Notes under the pieces: model-generated
Databases searched by the model: none
The model's input: the letters and a program-made list of their open reading frames with translations, nothing else
What the model was told of the DNA's origin: nothing
Assembly: GCA_963737075.1 (NCBI GenBank)
Contig: CAVTRI010000002.1
Location: forward strand, 2,046,001-2,110,000
DNA: 64,000 nt
Direction: 5' to 3'
From: CAVTRI01 sp963737075
GTDB taxonomy: Bacteria; Actinomycetota; Acidimicrobiia; Acidimicrobiales; Palsa-688
Translations under genes and position numbers: made by a program
Shown here: in pieces, positions 46,230 to 56,975 of the stretch
Position numbering within the stretch: position 1 is the stretch's first letter
Layout: each line of letters opens with the position of its first letter

Positions 46230-47852
46230 ATATTTTGCCAGGGTCGCGGTGAGGTCGCCTTCCGTGGAAGTGAACGAGGGCAACCTTTTGGGCCTCTGGG
46301 CAGATCGCTTCACAGGGTCAGGAGCCCCGCGCCGGCAGATGGCTTCGTGGGGAGCAATCGCTCGGCGAAGGCTTTGGCCGTTCACAGTGCTGTCGCGCAA
46401 CCGGTTGAAAGCGACCATGAGCCGAAAGGAGTTGACCCCGGCCTCGGCGAAGTGGAAGAGCCGCCGGGCCAGGTTGTCGAAGCCGGCGGCGGACTGGTCG
46501 GCGACACCGAGCCCCCACGCGCCTTCGCTGAGCAGCGGGACGACGAGGCCGTCGACCAGTCCCGACGTGTCGAACGCCTCGACGATCTGAGTGTCGATGA
46601 CCACCAGATCGGCGTTGGCTCGCGCATAGTCGATCACACGCCGGTACACCGGCGCGCCGACCAAGGCGGGATCGGCCTGGTCGTCGGTCGGGCCGGAACG
46701 ACAGCGAAGTCGAGCGGGGCGAGCCCGGCGCTGGAGACTCCGAGATTCTTTCTGGCATCGCCTTGACGCGGCTCGCATCGACTAGGACCACACGGCGGAA
46801 TCCGTCGACGCCACTCGAGGCGGCTCGTCGAGCGATGGAAATGGCGCACGCGGTCTTGCCGACGCCGCCTTTGCCGCCGAGCCCGACGATCACCTCGGCG
46901 AGCCGCCGGCTCGCCGGACCGGAGCCAGCCGTCTCCCGAGCGCGCCCCATTGCGGACGTCGGGGAGCGGGAATCGAAGGCCTCAAGCAGGGCGTTGGCCG
47001 GTGGCCGTAAACGCGGCGGAGGCGAGCCGGGCTCAGCGCTCTCGTGGACACTGGCAGCGGGATGGAATCGCTGACAGACATGGCGGCGTCGAGGTAATGT
47101 CCGGCCCAGGCACCGTCCAGCTGAGTTGCCGGCGCTCGCGAGCGGGCCCAATCGAAGATGGCGGAGTATCCCAACGTTGAGCAGGACTCGCTGGGATATC
47201 GGGGGCGGTTTGAGCCGCCGGAGTCGGTGAGAGAAGCCGTTGTGCCCAGCTTTGTGGACGCACGGGCAGGACCTGTGCCGCGGCCACTAGGGTCGGCGCA
47301 TAGGTCTCGACCCCGGGCCGGATCGGGACGGGAGTGGTGTCGAAACCGGTGGACTCGTCCCAAGGGTCGGCCTCTGGTTCTGATTGCGCTTGCGGGTCGG
47401 ACTCCGGTTCGCGGTTTCGTCGGTGAAGGCCGACAGGGGTGACCGAACCGTCGAGCCCGACCACCGCCGTGCCGACGGTGCCCCCCACGGGCGGAGCTCC
47501 GTAGTTGTGCATGAGCACGTCGACGGTGGCCGGTAGAGCGAGGGTGCGGGTTCCGACGATGCCCTCGACGGTGGTGGCTGCCGGATCGGAGATCAGGCCG
47601 AGGACCCGTCGGCCCGCCGCCTCCTGGACCGACAGCCAGGCCCGGGTGGCGGGGTCGATGCCGCCCCAGATGGGCAGGCCGGCCAGCACCACGAACGGAC
47701 GGTCGACGGCGGCCTCGGCCTTGACAGCGGCCGCCACAGACGGAGTATCGGTGGCGCCGGCGGCCAGCATCGAGTAGCCGGCGGCACGCAGCGGGCCCGA
47801 CGATCCCGGAAGCCCCGATGACCGCGATCGACGGTCTGGTTGTGGAACCCAT
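46215..47852 (-). pseudogene. ParA/MinD-like P-loop ATPase with long N-terminal domain, several frameshifts
   Basis: About 545 codons spread over four frames. The N-terminal part includes PSIAVIGASGIVGPAAC, FVVLAGLPIWGGIDPATRAW and TVGTAVVGLDGSVTPVGLHR, then an acidic Pro-rich linker. The ATPase has VIVGLGGKGGVGKTACAISI (deviant Walker A, near 46880) and FRRVVLVDAS. After a shift near 46760 come DLVVIDTQIVEAFDTSGLVD and GLDN-like QSAAGFDNLARRLF, and it ends LTATLAKYINL. This layout occurs in actinobacterial mobile elements and secretion or partition loci. In its present state it cannot be made as one protein. Confidence 0.65.
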
Positions 47853-48069
47853 ACGCCGGTTCTTTGCACCAGCGCGTGGAGCGGCCTACGGGAGTGGCTA
47901 TCTCGAGAGTCGGGTCGCCACTATCGACGTCCGCCGGCCAAAGCATCGGCGCCGGCAAGAGGTCGACTGCCGCGCCCAGTTTCGACGGCCCTCGGTGTCT
48001 ACATGTTCAACCTATCCGATCAGGCCCCGCGTCATCGAGACCCGGCCAGTTCCATTGAAGGAGCGAACA

Positions 48070-48882
48070 ATGCCCGCATCTCAACGGCTTGAACGCAAAT
48101 GTGCGGTTGTGTTCGGCGCTGCCGGCTCGATCGGCTCGGCGGTTGCCAAGGAGTTCGCCTCCGAGGGCGCCGAGGTGTTCCTCGCCGGACGCACAACCGC
48201 AAGCGTCGAGCTCGTCGCGAAGGAAATCACCGCGGCCGGCGGTCGGGCCCATGCCGAGGTCGTCGACGCGTTGGACGAGACCGCCGTCGGTGCATACGTC
48301 GAGTCGGTGGTGGGACAGTCAGGCCGCCTCGACATCGAGTTAAACGCGACCGGGCCCCCGGTCATCGAGTACGCCAACGGGACACCGGCAATCGACTTAC
48401 CGGTCGATCGGTTTATCGTGCCGGTGAATACGGTGCTTAAGTCCCAGTACATCACGGCCCGTTCCGCGGCGCGCCACATGTTCACCCAAGGCTCGGGCGT
48501 GATCATGTTCCTGACCGGCAGCCCCGCTAGACCTCACCTCCCAGGAGTGACGGGGATCGGCGCGGCCTTCGGAGCGGTAGAGAACCTCACGCGGACCCTC
48601 GCTATCGAGCTAGGTTCCGCCGGGGTTAGAGTTGTGTGTCTCCGGACCGCGGCGAATCCCGACTCCCGAACAATCCAAGACACGCGCCAACTGATCGCCA
48701 AGCTGACGGGCATGGAACCCGATCAGGAGCAGTTCGGTGGCTCTCTGGCCCAAAACACGATGCTGAAGGTCAATCCAAGCACTGCCGACACGGCTAGGGC
48801 GGCGGTCCTTCTGGCTTCGGACTCGGCACGGATGATGACGGGAGCGGTCCTCAACGCGTCCGCTGGCGCAGTCTGGGATTGA
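48070..48882 (+). CDS. SDR-family protein lacking the catalytic Tyr and Lys
   Basis: A 270-residue protein with the SDR dinucleotide motif FGAAGSIGSAVAKEF near residue 15 and the strand AEVFLAGRTTAS. The NAG position reads ELNATGPPV. Where classical members have YxxxK, this one reads GIGAAFGAVENLTRTLA: aligned Tyr is Ile and Lys is Phe. The active-site Ser is kept in LTGSPARP. It can probably bind NAD(P) but not use the standard mechanism. ATG 48070 has AAGGAG eight bases upstream. It is monocistronic and intact. Confidence 0.82.
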   Translation: MPASQRLERKCAVVFGAAGSIGSAVAKEFASEGAEVFLAGRTTASVELVAKEITAAGGRAHAEVVDALDETAVGAYVESVVGQSGRLDIELNATGPPVIEYANGTPAIDLPVDRFIVPVNTVLKSQYITARSAARHMFTQGSGVIMFLTGSPARPHLPGVTGIGAAFGAVENLTRTLAIELGSAGVRVVCLRTAANPDSRTIQDTRQLIAKLTGMEPDQEQFGGSLAQNTMLKVNPSTADTARAAVLLASDSARMMTGAVLNASAGAVWD

Positions 48883-48893
48883 GCTACGCAGCC

Positions 48894-49217
48894 GCGTCCT
48901 CCCAGCGCCTTGTCGTGGGCTCTGGCGGTGTCCGTACCGGCAGATGAGCGGCCGCCCAGGGCGATCCGCCGAGCAGAGAGCTCCTGCGGTCCCGGCGGGT
49001 CAGACTGTCTCGGGCGGCTCAAGACCGACGGTGAGGCGACCGAGCCGGTCCGACAGGCGGGTCCAGGGTCATAGCGAGGGAGAGTGCCCGCGATGTCGGC
49101 CAGCACCCTGGCGGCCCAGTAGGCCAGCCAGCGCGGCCGAGTGGCGGCCGGGTCTGCGAAGGCGGTTTCGACCCGCTGGCGCCGGCCTGGCGACAGGAGC
49201 GGCTCGGTGAGGGTCAC
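48894..49217 (-). CDS. Hypothetical protein, uncertain
   Basis: From GTG 49217 the frame reads VTLTEPLLSPGRRQRVETAF, then RPRWLAYWAARVLADIAGTL with strong GC3 bias, which looks coding for the first 55 codons. After YDPGPA the composition becomes random. It may be the N-terminal part of a truncated gene. No family recognised. Confidence 0.3.
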
Positions 49218-49401
49218 GGAGCACTCGACGACGACGTCGGCAGGTTCGGCTGGCGAGACGGCAGGCTCTCGGTTTGCTCAGGTCCTCCCGGCGGGCGGCC
49301 GGGGGTTGGTGGGCGTGGGAAGCGAGCCTAGGTCGCCGCGCCTTTGGACGGCGGATCGAGCTGCACGAGCTGGTTGCTGCGTTGCGTCGGGCCGTGGAAG
49401 A

Positions 49402-49590
49402 GACCTCACTGAGCGACAGCGCAAGGTCTTCGTTGCCATCGCCCTCAACGAGGTGCCGATGGACGCGCTCACCCACGAACTCGGCTCCAACCGTAACGCC
49501 ATCTACAAGACACTCTTCGACGCCCGACGGAAGCTCCGGGCCAGCCTGGCCAGGGCGGGGTTGCACGTGCCCGTGAGCGAAGACCCGTGA
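49402..49590 (+). pseudogene. ECF sigma factor, region 4 fragment
   Basis: LTERQRKVFVAIALNEVPMD followed by ALTHELGSNRNAIYKTLFDA and RRKLRASLARAG is sigma region 4 of an ECF factor, with the recognition helix around SNRNAIYKTL. Upstream of 49400 the frame has no sigma region 2, so the 5' part is missing or scrambled. Its ATGA junction with the next frame shows it was coupled to a zinc-finger protein. Confidence 0.7.
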
Positions 49591-49817
49591 TGAACGATCG
49601 CGACGCCCTCAACGACCTGTTCGCGGCGGATTCTCGACGACGCCGGATGTGACGCCGTCTTCAAGCTGCTCGACCGGTATGTAGACGCTGAGCTTTCACC
49701 CACGATGCCACTGGGCGCTATCCGGAGGTAGCTGCTCACGTGCGCGACTGCCCCTCATGCCACGAGGACTATGTCGGACTCCTGGAGGCGGCGCAGTCGG
49801 GGCCAGGCGATATCTAA
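49587..49817 (+). pseudogene. Zinc-finger (zf-HC2-like) anti-sigma-type protein, frameshifted
   Basis: The start MNDRDALNDLF overlaps the sigma stop (ATGA). After a shift near 49630 the sequence CDAVFKLLDRYVDAEL, then YPEVAAHVRDCPSCHEDYVG with the HxxxCxxC zinc motif, matches the small zinc-finger proteins encoded after ECF sigma genes. With both genes damaged, the sigma/anti-sigma pair is non-functional. Confidence 0.6.
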
Positions 49818-50007
49818 AAGAGATCGAGCTGGAGCTGCTGCGCCTGGGTCGACCCTGAACTGCGGTCAGTTTCCGGTCGTCGGGCTGACCTGGCCTCTGG
49901 CCAGTCCCGGTCCACCCGGCAGTTCTGTGCTGGCGAGGTAAGGGGCGGTGGCCGGTTGCCACTAAAGATCGTGGCGCAGCCAACAGCTTGGACAACGGAG
50001 GCCTCCA

Positions 50008-51833
50008 GTGTCACGCCTTGTGTCGGTCAACGTTGGTCTGCCACGGGACGTCGGGTGGCAGGGCAGGACTGTCCATACCGGAATGTGGAAGAACCCAGTC
50101 GCGGGCCGGCGCAAGGTTCGGCGTCTGAACGTCGACGGCGACGGACAGGGGGACCTGGCAGGCCACGGCGGAGAGCAGCGGGCCGTGCTCGTGTACCAAA
50201 TCGAGTCCTACCGCTACTGGGAGGAACAGCTCGGTAGGCACGACTTCACCCCCGGCCAGTTCGGTGAGAATTTTACCGTCGAGGGCCTTCCCGACGACGA
50301 GGTGTGCATCGGGGACAGATACCGCATCGGCGGCGCCGTCTTCGAGGTGACCCAGCCCCGGGTGACCTGCTATCGGGTGGGCATTCGCATGGACGAACCC
50401 CAAGATGCCCTCCCTGCTAGTTGCCCATAGACGTCCTGGGTTTTACTTCGGGGTGCTGCAGGAGGGAGAGGTCCAGGCGGGCGACACGATCGTCAAGGTC
50501 GCCAGCGGTCCGCAGGCCATGACTGTGGCCGAGATCGACGCCCTGCTCTACCTTCCCGGACGCCCTCGCCACAAGCTCGCTCGGGCAGTGCGCATCCCGG
50601 CAATGAGCGCAGGATGGCGAGGCTCGTTCCAAGCCCTGCTGGATCGGGTCCCCGACACCAGAGGGGATGAAGGGCCCAACGATGCGGACGGGGTCTCGCC
50701 GGCCTGGGCCGGGCTCCGGCCCCTTCGGGTGATCGGCATCGACCGGGAGAGCTCGAGTGTGATCTCACTCCATCTCGCCCTCACGGGTGAACAAGCAACT
50801 ACACCAGCGCGGCCCGGCCAGTTCCTCACCGTCCGTTTACAGCCCGATCCCGAGACGCCGCCGGTGCTGCGGAGCTACTCGCTCTTGAGCCTTCCCGACG
50901 GCGATGGGTACCGGATCAGCGTCAAACGCGAGGCGCACGGCGTCGCCAGCGGCTTCCTGCACACCCAATTGCGGGTCGGCGACACCCTCGAGGCGGCAGC
51001 CCCGAGGGGCGACTTCGTCCTCAGACCGGGGAGGGGGCCAGTGGTGCTCGTGAGCGCCGGCATCGGTGCCACTCCCGTGCTGGCCATGCTCCATGCCCTC
51101 GCCGCCGAGCGATCCTGTCGCCAGGTGTGGTGGCTGCACGGGGTCCGCAACGGCGCCTCAACGGCGTGCCCGTTGGCGGCCTCCTCGGCCACGCGGTCAG
51201 CGTGGTCGGCGTGGGCCTCGTCACCCCGAACACAGCTTTGCCCGAGAGGTGCAAGGCCTTCTCGCGACCCTACCTAACGCGCGCCGCGTCGTCTGCTACA
51301 GCGATCCCGGGCGCAGCGACAAGCCTGGACCCGACTTCGAGGTGACAGGACGCCTGACCGGCAATGTCCTCGATGACTTCGGGGTGCCAACCGAGGCCGA
51401 CTACTACCTCTGCGGGCCCGTCCCGTTCATGCGCGACGTCGGCGTCGCCCTGGCCGCCCGGGGGGTCACCGCAGACCGGATCAACACCGAGATCTTCGGG
51501 CCGAGCGACTCGATCGCCCCCGGCGTGGTTCACCCACCGAAGCGGGCGCCGCATCCACCCGAGGGTCCTCCCGGGACTGGCCCGGCGATCTCTTTCAGTC
51601 GCAGCAATCTGACCGCATCCTGGGACACCGCCTTCACGAGTCTCCTCGAGCTGGCCGAGGCGTGCGATGTGCCGGTGAGATGGGCGTGTCGGGCAGGGGT
51701 GTGTCATACGTGCGAGAGCGGTCTAGTCAGCGGCGAAGTGAACTACTGGCCGAACCCACTCGAGCCGCCAGGCCTCGGCGACGTTCTCATCTGCTGCTCA
51801 CAGCCACGGACTGACCTGGTCATCGATCTGTGA
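50008..51833 (+). pseudogene. MOSC - flavin reductase - 2Fe-2S ferredoxin fusion, two breaks
   Basis: The restored protein is about 590 residues. The MOSC domain has NPVAGRRKVRRLNVDGDGQG, GQFGENFTVEGLPDDEVCIG and QPRVTCYRVGIRMDEP. A +1 shift at about 50405 joins MPSLLVAHRRPGFYF. The FNR-type reductase has LRSYSLLSLPDGDGYRISVK and GIGATPVLAMLHAL. Near 51160-51230 about 70 bases of unrelated sequence and a frame change intervene before HSFAREVQGLLATLPN. The C-terminal plant-type ferredoxin has CRAGVCHTCESGLVSG and a last Cys in LICCSQP. MOSC proteins handle sulfur or Mo cofactor; with its own reductase it resembles N-hydroxylate- or sulfur-reducing systems. Confidence 0.8.
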
Positions 51834-52089
51834 TTACTGGTGCAGGTTTAGCGAGCGCCATGGCAAGCCCATCATCTAACCGCCCCGTGACTGAGGGCGA
51901 CGCACCAGTCCCACACACGGTGGTCTCCAGAGGACGGCGGGACACCAGCCGTGCCGGTAGAGCTATCCCTGGGAGGCGACCGCCAGCCGGTAAGGATCGC
52001 GTCCTTCTTCCCCCAGTGGTAGACCGGTGGGGCCGAACGACCAAGGACTCCTGCCTTCAGGCCCTCGGCGTAGGAAAACGGGGTGTGGC

Positions 52090-52617
52090 ATGGTGAGCCT
52101 GACGTCGTATCCGCACCAGGTCAACAGACTTGCGGTCGCGGTCGGACAGGATTACGAGACCTTCTGCCGGCGCTATGAGTCGGCCGTGCCAGAATTGGAC
52201 CGACAACGGTTGGCCAGGCGTGTCGAGGATGGCGCGGCTTGGTGGCAGGTCATCGCCGATATGGCAGCCCGCGCTCCCCACGGATTTCTGATCTTCTGGC
52301 GGCTCGAGGCCACCTCACTGATGGCCCTGGCCGGTAATTCCTGGCGATTTGTCGAGTACCTGATCGCCAACCCCACTGTCGCCGAGCTGATGTACCGCTA
52401 CGATCCCTCGGTAATGCTCTATGCGCCGCTTCGAACCGTCGTCTACGTCGGCCCCGACGGCCGTACCCGGCTTGCCTTCGTCCAGCCAAGCACCTGCTTT
52501 TCGAGCTTCGGTGACGCGGACATAGCGCGAGTAGGGATCGAGGTCGACCGCAAGCTTGCAGCGCTTCTCGAATCCCTCGATGTCCCCGTCGACGGCATGC
52601 TCGATCCACGCGTCTGA
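52090..52617 (+). CDS. DUF302-domain protein
   Basis: A 175-residue intact protein. The first 100 residues are an unassigned helical segment (VEDGAAWWQVIADMAARAPH). The C-terminal part VVYVGPDGRTRLAFVQPSTC followed by GDADIARVGIEVDRKLAALL is the DUF302 pattern. A Cys sits in PSTCFSSFGD. DUF302 has no settled biochemical role; it often occurs near redox and metal genes. ATG 52090 is chosen because it gives the shortest natural N-terminus; no strong ribosome binding site is visible. It lies in a single-gene transcription unit after the decayed MOSC fusion. Confidence 0.7.
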   Translation: MVSLTSYPHQVNRLAVAVGQDYETFCRRYESAVPELDRQRLARRVEDGAAWWQVIADMAARAPHGFLIFWRLEATSLMALAGNSWRFVEYLIANPTVAELMYRYDPSVMLYAPLRTVVYVGPDGRTRLAFVQPSTCFSSFGDADIARVGIEVDRKLAALLESLDVPVDGMLDPRV

Positions 52618-52689
52618 CCACTCCGGCACGGAAGGCGTCTCTCGCTGGGTGTAACCAAGTACAAGCGGGCGCGGATCGGGGGGGCGAAT

Positions 52690-52916
52690 CCGGAGGTCCC
52701 GCCTCGATCGCGCTACTGGGCGAGCTTGGCGTGAGCCTGCATCCGGACAAGACCCGGGTGGTCGACCTCCGGCATGGGAGGCAGGGCCGCAACCTACGGG
52801 CCGGTCAGGCGGCCCGCTGTACCCGGACCTGGTTCCACGACCAGAGCCTGCACCAGCTCATGGGCACTATCCGATACCCGAAGGCAGCGCAACCAATTTC
52901 AGAAGACCGTCGGTGA
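52690..52916 (+). pseudogene. Group II intron-type reverse transcriptase fragment
   Basis: LGELGVSLHPDKTRVVDLRH-G resembles the palm-end/thumb junction of group II intron reverse transcriptases (L-x-LxxHPxKTRxVD). The rest of the palm and the maturase domain are not visible, and the following residues are not family-like. A remnant only. Confidence 0.45.
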
Positions 52917-52959
52917 GCTGTATGCGGAAAAATCGCACGTACGGATCGAAAGGAGAATG

Positions 52960-53104
52960 GCGAAACGGGCTCGCAAGAGCACCGCGCCCCTGACTGCCAA
53001 TGGTGGCCCCTCTCTGCGAGGCGCCCCGCGACGACTTCTCCCGCCGGCCCCGCGCCGATCACCACCACGTCGTACGTGCTCGAGTGCCTCGATGAACCCA
53101 TCAC
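52960..53104 (-). pseudogene. Pyridine-nucleotide-disulfide oxidoreductase, N-terminal fragment
   Basis: On the minus strand TYDVVVIGAGPAGEVVAGRL-AERGH is the FAD-binding start of dihydrolipoamide-dehydrogenase or mercuric-reductase-like flavoproteins. Similarity ends within 45 residues. The remainder of the gene is missing. Confidence 0.65.
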
Positions 53105-53302
53105 GCCGTTGGTGTCAGCGGAGGCGCGCTTCTACCACGCCCTACGTCAGGGGTTCCAACGTGGTGACAGGGTCAACCTGCCAAACTCACGGGGAAGGCG
53201 CACACCTTGGCATCGGACGTAAGACGCGGCCCGCTCTCGTCACCTACTGGCCATCAACTCCCGGCAACAACGTTTGGCATCCCTTCAAAAGGAGAACTAG
53301 TC

Positions 53303-54177
53303 GTGGCTCGCCTCCTCTCCGCTGACGGACAACAGATTGTTATCACCGGCGGCACGTCGGGTGTGGGCCTGGAGACGCCCGACTCCTGGTGGCCGCTGGT
53401 GCCAAGGTCACCATCGTCGGATCCGACCAAAGCAATCGCCGACGCCGAGCGATCGCTCAACGCCGCCGACGACGTCGGCGGGCGTGCGACCTTCGTTCGA
53501 GCCGATCTCTCATCCATCGCCAGGTGCACCAGCTGGCGCGGACCCTCACCGAGCGCCTCGACCGGCTCGACGTCCTCATCAACAATGCCGGAGTCGTCAC
53601 CGCCCGCCGAGTCGAGACCGTGGATGGCTTCGAGAAGACCTTCGCCGTCAACTATCTCGCACCCTTCGCACTTACCGAGGCCCTGCTGCCAGTGCTCAAG
53701 CCCTCGGCGCCGGCACGCGTCCTGTCGCTCACGGCGGTCATCGAGCCCATCGGGCGCTTGCCCTTCTCCGATCTGCAGCGAAAGCGGCATTTCGGAGGTC
53801 TACGGGCGTACGCCCAGTCAAAGAGAGCGGTCGCTGTCTACACCATCGAGCTGGCACGTCGCCTCAAGGCAGAAGGCAGCAGGGTCACCGCCAATGTCGT
53901 AGATCCGTTCCTGGTCCGCACCCCCCTCACCAGCGCCAGCGACGTCCCCCTGCTCTTCAAGCTGGCTCGGCCGATGATGATCCGACCCACTACCGCTGCG
54001 CGGTGGGTTGCCCGGGTGGCCGTAGAACCGCGTCTGGCGCGCACGACTGGGCGTCACTTCATGTTGGGTCATCGCGCCCCAAGCCCTCCCGGACGCCGCA
54101 GTCGCCGACAAGCGAGCCGTCTTTGGAGGGCGTCAGTCGAGCTGACCTCCAAGCCAGAGCGTGTCGTGGATCGGTAG
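53303..54177 (+). pseudogene. SDR-family oxidoreductase with several frameshifts
   Basis: From GTG 53303 (AAGGAG upstream) the frame gives MARLLSADGQQIVITGGTSG and VGLET. A shift leads to LVAAGAKVTIVGSDQS, another to AIADAERSLNAADDVGGRAT, then RLDRLDVLINNAGVVTARRV and VDGFEKTFAVNYLAPFALTE. The active site is YAQSKRAVAVYTIELARR. The long C-terminal part is intact and ends after HFMLG with added sequence. At least three indels lie in the first 250 bases. Confidence 0.82.
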
Positions 54178-54650
54178 GAGAGGCTGGTTGGCGCGGACGA
54201 GATCACCTGACCCTCTGTTGATGGCGGCACCATCGCAGAAGAACGGTCCGGGATACCTCGAGCGGCACTCTTGACCGGCATCCTGCCGACGTACACATCC
54301 GGCGCTTTGCCGACAACGGTCCGGGGCCAGGGAAGGAAGCGCCGCACCCAGGCCACCAAGTCGACATCCTCCGCCACGGCCATCACGGTCTCCTCACAGG
54401 CTGCGAGCTTCCAGCGCCGGCCGCAAGGGCAGCGCCAGATCGTACCCAGGGGGTATCACCAGCTTTCCCGGCGCCCGTCATCGAGCGCTACAGCGGCCAA
54501 CCGTAGCCGTTGACCGCTTCCGGGTAAGTGCCCCTGATCGTCCCGCAGATCCGATTGATGGGATCCAGCGAGTGGGTGGACCCCGAGGGTGCGATGCGGT
54601 CTTCTCTTCCTAGCGCACGATTCGGGTAAGGCGCGGACTCCCTCCGCGGC
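54178..54650. other. 473 bases without a confident gene
   Basis: A minus-strand frame contains IWRCPCGRRWKLAACEETVM, a short Cys-x-Cys stretch like a zinc ribbon, but it is broken by stops on both sides. Nothing else was recognised. Confidence 0.45.
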
Positions 54651-55523
54651 TCATCCGAGCAGGATGGCTCCGGCGTTGTCGACCGTCAGATTGCGGTCCG
54701 GGCCGTGGGCGACGACCGTCTGTCCTGGCTCCAGCTCCAGCCGCTTTCCGTCGAGCAGGATCGTGACCCGATCCGGTTCGAAGGACAGCAGATCGGTGAT
54801 CCGCTCAACCTCCTTGAGCGGCGAACGGTACGACCAGGCGGCCCGTTGAGCACCACCGATGTCGTAGTAGCTGGCCAACCCCTTATAGGGGCAGAACGTG
54901 CGTCCCTCCACCGGCGTCAGCGCGGTGGTGTCGACGTCGTCCCGGGGCACGTACCAGCGGGGCGCAAACCCCGACTCGTAGAGCACCAGCGGGGAGGAGG
55001 TCTCGGCAACCGCACGATCGCCATTCCCCACCACCAGGTGCCGCGAGGTCTGCCGGATATCGATGCGATGGTAGGGGTCGGCCGCGTGGCCAAGGACGCG
55101 CTCGTCTTCCTCGTAGAACGCGTCCATCGCCGGCCAGGCAAAGGCGACGGTATCACGGAGCTCCGCCGCGTAGTCCGGTAGGTCGGTGTGGCTCCAGGCA
55201 CCTCGCGGCGCCATTCGCCCATCCCGTCCGCGAACCGCGAACCATCGAGTGACGCCAAGCTCGGGGTGATGGGTGACTCGGTCCACGGCCTCGAGCGTCT
55301 CCAGCTTGACGTCCTCAAGAGGAAAGTACGCCACCGGCTACCGGCCGGGCTCGTGCAGAAGCACCACGCGGTCACTGATTGCCACTGACTCTTCGCTGAA
55401 CTCGACCCTCAACCGGCGCCGCAACGGTTCGGCAAAGAGCAGTCGTTCAGGAAGCGGGTCCGGAACGAGAAACCGCCCGCTCGGTGTCCGCGCCAGCGGA
55501 CCCTGTTGCCATGACAGCCCCAC
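54651..55523 (-). pseudogene. DUF427-domain protein interrupted only by one in-frame TAG
   Basis: The 290-codon frame is continuous except for TAG at 55338-55340 (codon 62). The N-terminal DUF427 unit reads LARTPSGRFLVPDPLPERLL and VAISDRVVLLHEPGR, then the stop, then PVAYFPLEDVKLETLEAVDR. Two DUF427 units follow with TRWFAVRGRDGRMAPRGAWS, FYEEDERVLGHAADPYHRID and FCPYKGLASYYDIGGAQRAA. Starting at 55334 would give a 227-residue product lacking the first unit. DUF427 proteins are small SH3-like domains of unknown function common in Actinobacteria. Confidence 0.75.
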
Positions 55524-55723
55524 TTGGCACCGTCCTCTTCAGCCCGAGAAACTGGTCGCTGTGATTGGTGTCAGCGCCGCCGCGGTTCTTACCAGACAGA
55601 GGCCAACAGGCGTCTCGCAGGACCGCCGGCGACACTAAAAAATCCGGTCACTGACGTAAGACGTGGGATGGTTCCCGCTACCCACTCGCTGAGGAATGAC
55701 ATGACAGCGTTTGGAGACTTCAG

Positions 55724-56575
55724 ATGACCAGCTACCGCACCATCGATGTCGGCAAGGTCAGCGTATTCTACCGTGAGGCGGGGCCGGCCGACGCACCAAC
55801 GCTCCTGTTGCTGCACGGCTTCCCCACGTCCTCGGCACTGTTCGAGGGACTGATCGACCGCCTCGCCGATCGCTTCCACCTCCTGGCCCCCGACTACCCA
55901 GGCTTCGGACGAACAGAGCCGCTGTCGGAGCCGTCAACATTCGAGGCTGTCGCCGACGTCGTCGATGGCTTTGTCCACGCCGTCGGCACCCGCCGTTACT
56001 CGATGTACCTGTTCGATTTCGGCGCCCCGGTGGGGTTCCGGCTGGCCACCCGCCACCCCGAGCGCGTCGAGGCGCTGGTCATCCAGAATGCCAATGCCTA
56101 CGTGGCCGGAATCGGGCCGAACCTCGCCGGGCTGGCACCCTACTGGGAGGACCGCGCTGCAAACGAGCCCGCCGTACGAGAGTTCCTCAGGATCGACTCG
56201 ACCCGGGCCCAGTACCTCGAGGGCGTACCTGACCCCGACGCCATCAACCCCGACCACTGGACACTCGACCAGCACTTCCAGGACCTTCCCGGCCGCGATC
56301 AGGTGATGCTGGACCTGATCTAGGACTACACGAGCAATGTCGCTCTATACCCCACCTGGCAGGCATACCTGCGCGAGCACAAGCCGCCAACCCTCATCGC
56401 CTGGGGCGCCAACGACCGCTACTTCGTCACGGACGGCGCGCGCGCCTATCTGGACGACGTCCCGGACGCCGAGCTGCACCTCCTCGACACCGGCCACTTC
56501 GCCCTGGCAACTGATGTCGATGAGATTGCGGAGCTGGTCGCAACCTTCCGGCTTGCTCACGCCCCCGCGGCGTGA
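55724..56575 (+). pseudogene. Alpha/beta hydrolase interrupted only by one in-frame TAG
   Basis: The 283-residue frame resembles haloalkane-dehalogenase-like alpha/beta hydrolases. LLLLHGFPTSSALFEGLIDR is the oxyanion region, YLFDFGAPVGFRLATRHPER the nucleophile elbow with Asp in place of Ser, ending TLIAWGANDRYF and LLDTGHFAL with Asp and His. TAG at 56321-56323 falls in QVMLDLI-stop-DYTSNVALYP, where relatives have Leu or Tyr. No other defect was found. Termination there would remove the catalytic acid and His. Confidence 0.82.
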
Positions 56576-56617
56576 CCGCCTAGGTGTGTCGCTCTCTCAT
56601 CGGAAAAGGAGGCCCTT

Positions 56618-56760
56618 GTGACCAGGTTGCGATTCATGATCGCCTCCCCCCGAGCCGAACAATCGGAGTCCACTGCCCTCGCGCAGGCCTTCCTCGACAC
56701 ATACCGCGGGCGGCGCCCAAGCCTGACAGTGAGCCTGCAGGCAAACGTGGAGGCCAGGTG
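56618..56760 (+). pseudogene. FMN-dependent NADH-azoreductase-like, N-terminal fragment
   Basis: TRLRFMIASPRAEQSESTAL and AQAFLDTYRGRRPSLTV match the FMN-binding start of azoreductase/flavodoxin-2-type quinone reductases. The similarity ends at about residue 38; the rest is gone. A clear AAGGAGG precedes the GTG start at 56618. Confidence 0.65.
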
Positions 56761-56975
56761 GAACCGACCCGGTATCGGATCACAGTGCGAGGACGACTGA
56801 CCGATCGACTCGGCTTCGCCTTCGCCAGCATGACCCTGGAACCAGCCGGCGGCGACACCGCCCTGGTAGGCGAGATCCGGGACCAGTCGCACCTCTACGG
56901 GTGCTGGACACGGCTCGCAGCCTCGGTCTCGAACTGGTCAGCGTTGTCGCCGTCGGGCCGGCCGAGGGGCCCAGC
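56758..56975 (+). pseudogene. Small conserved protein, one frameshift
   Basis: TRYRITVRGRLTDRLGFAFA and SMTLEPAGGDTALVGEIRDQ are followed after a shift near 56905 by VLDTARSLGLELVSVVAVGP. The pieces form a 72-residue protein of a small actinobacterial family (two beta-alpha-beta units, ACT-like by eye). Function unknown. Confidence 0.5.
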
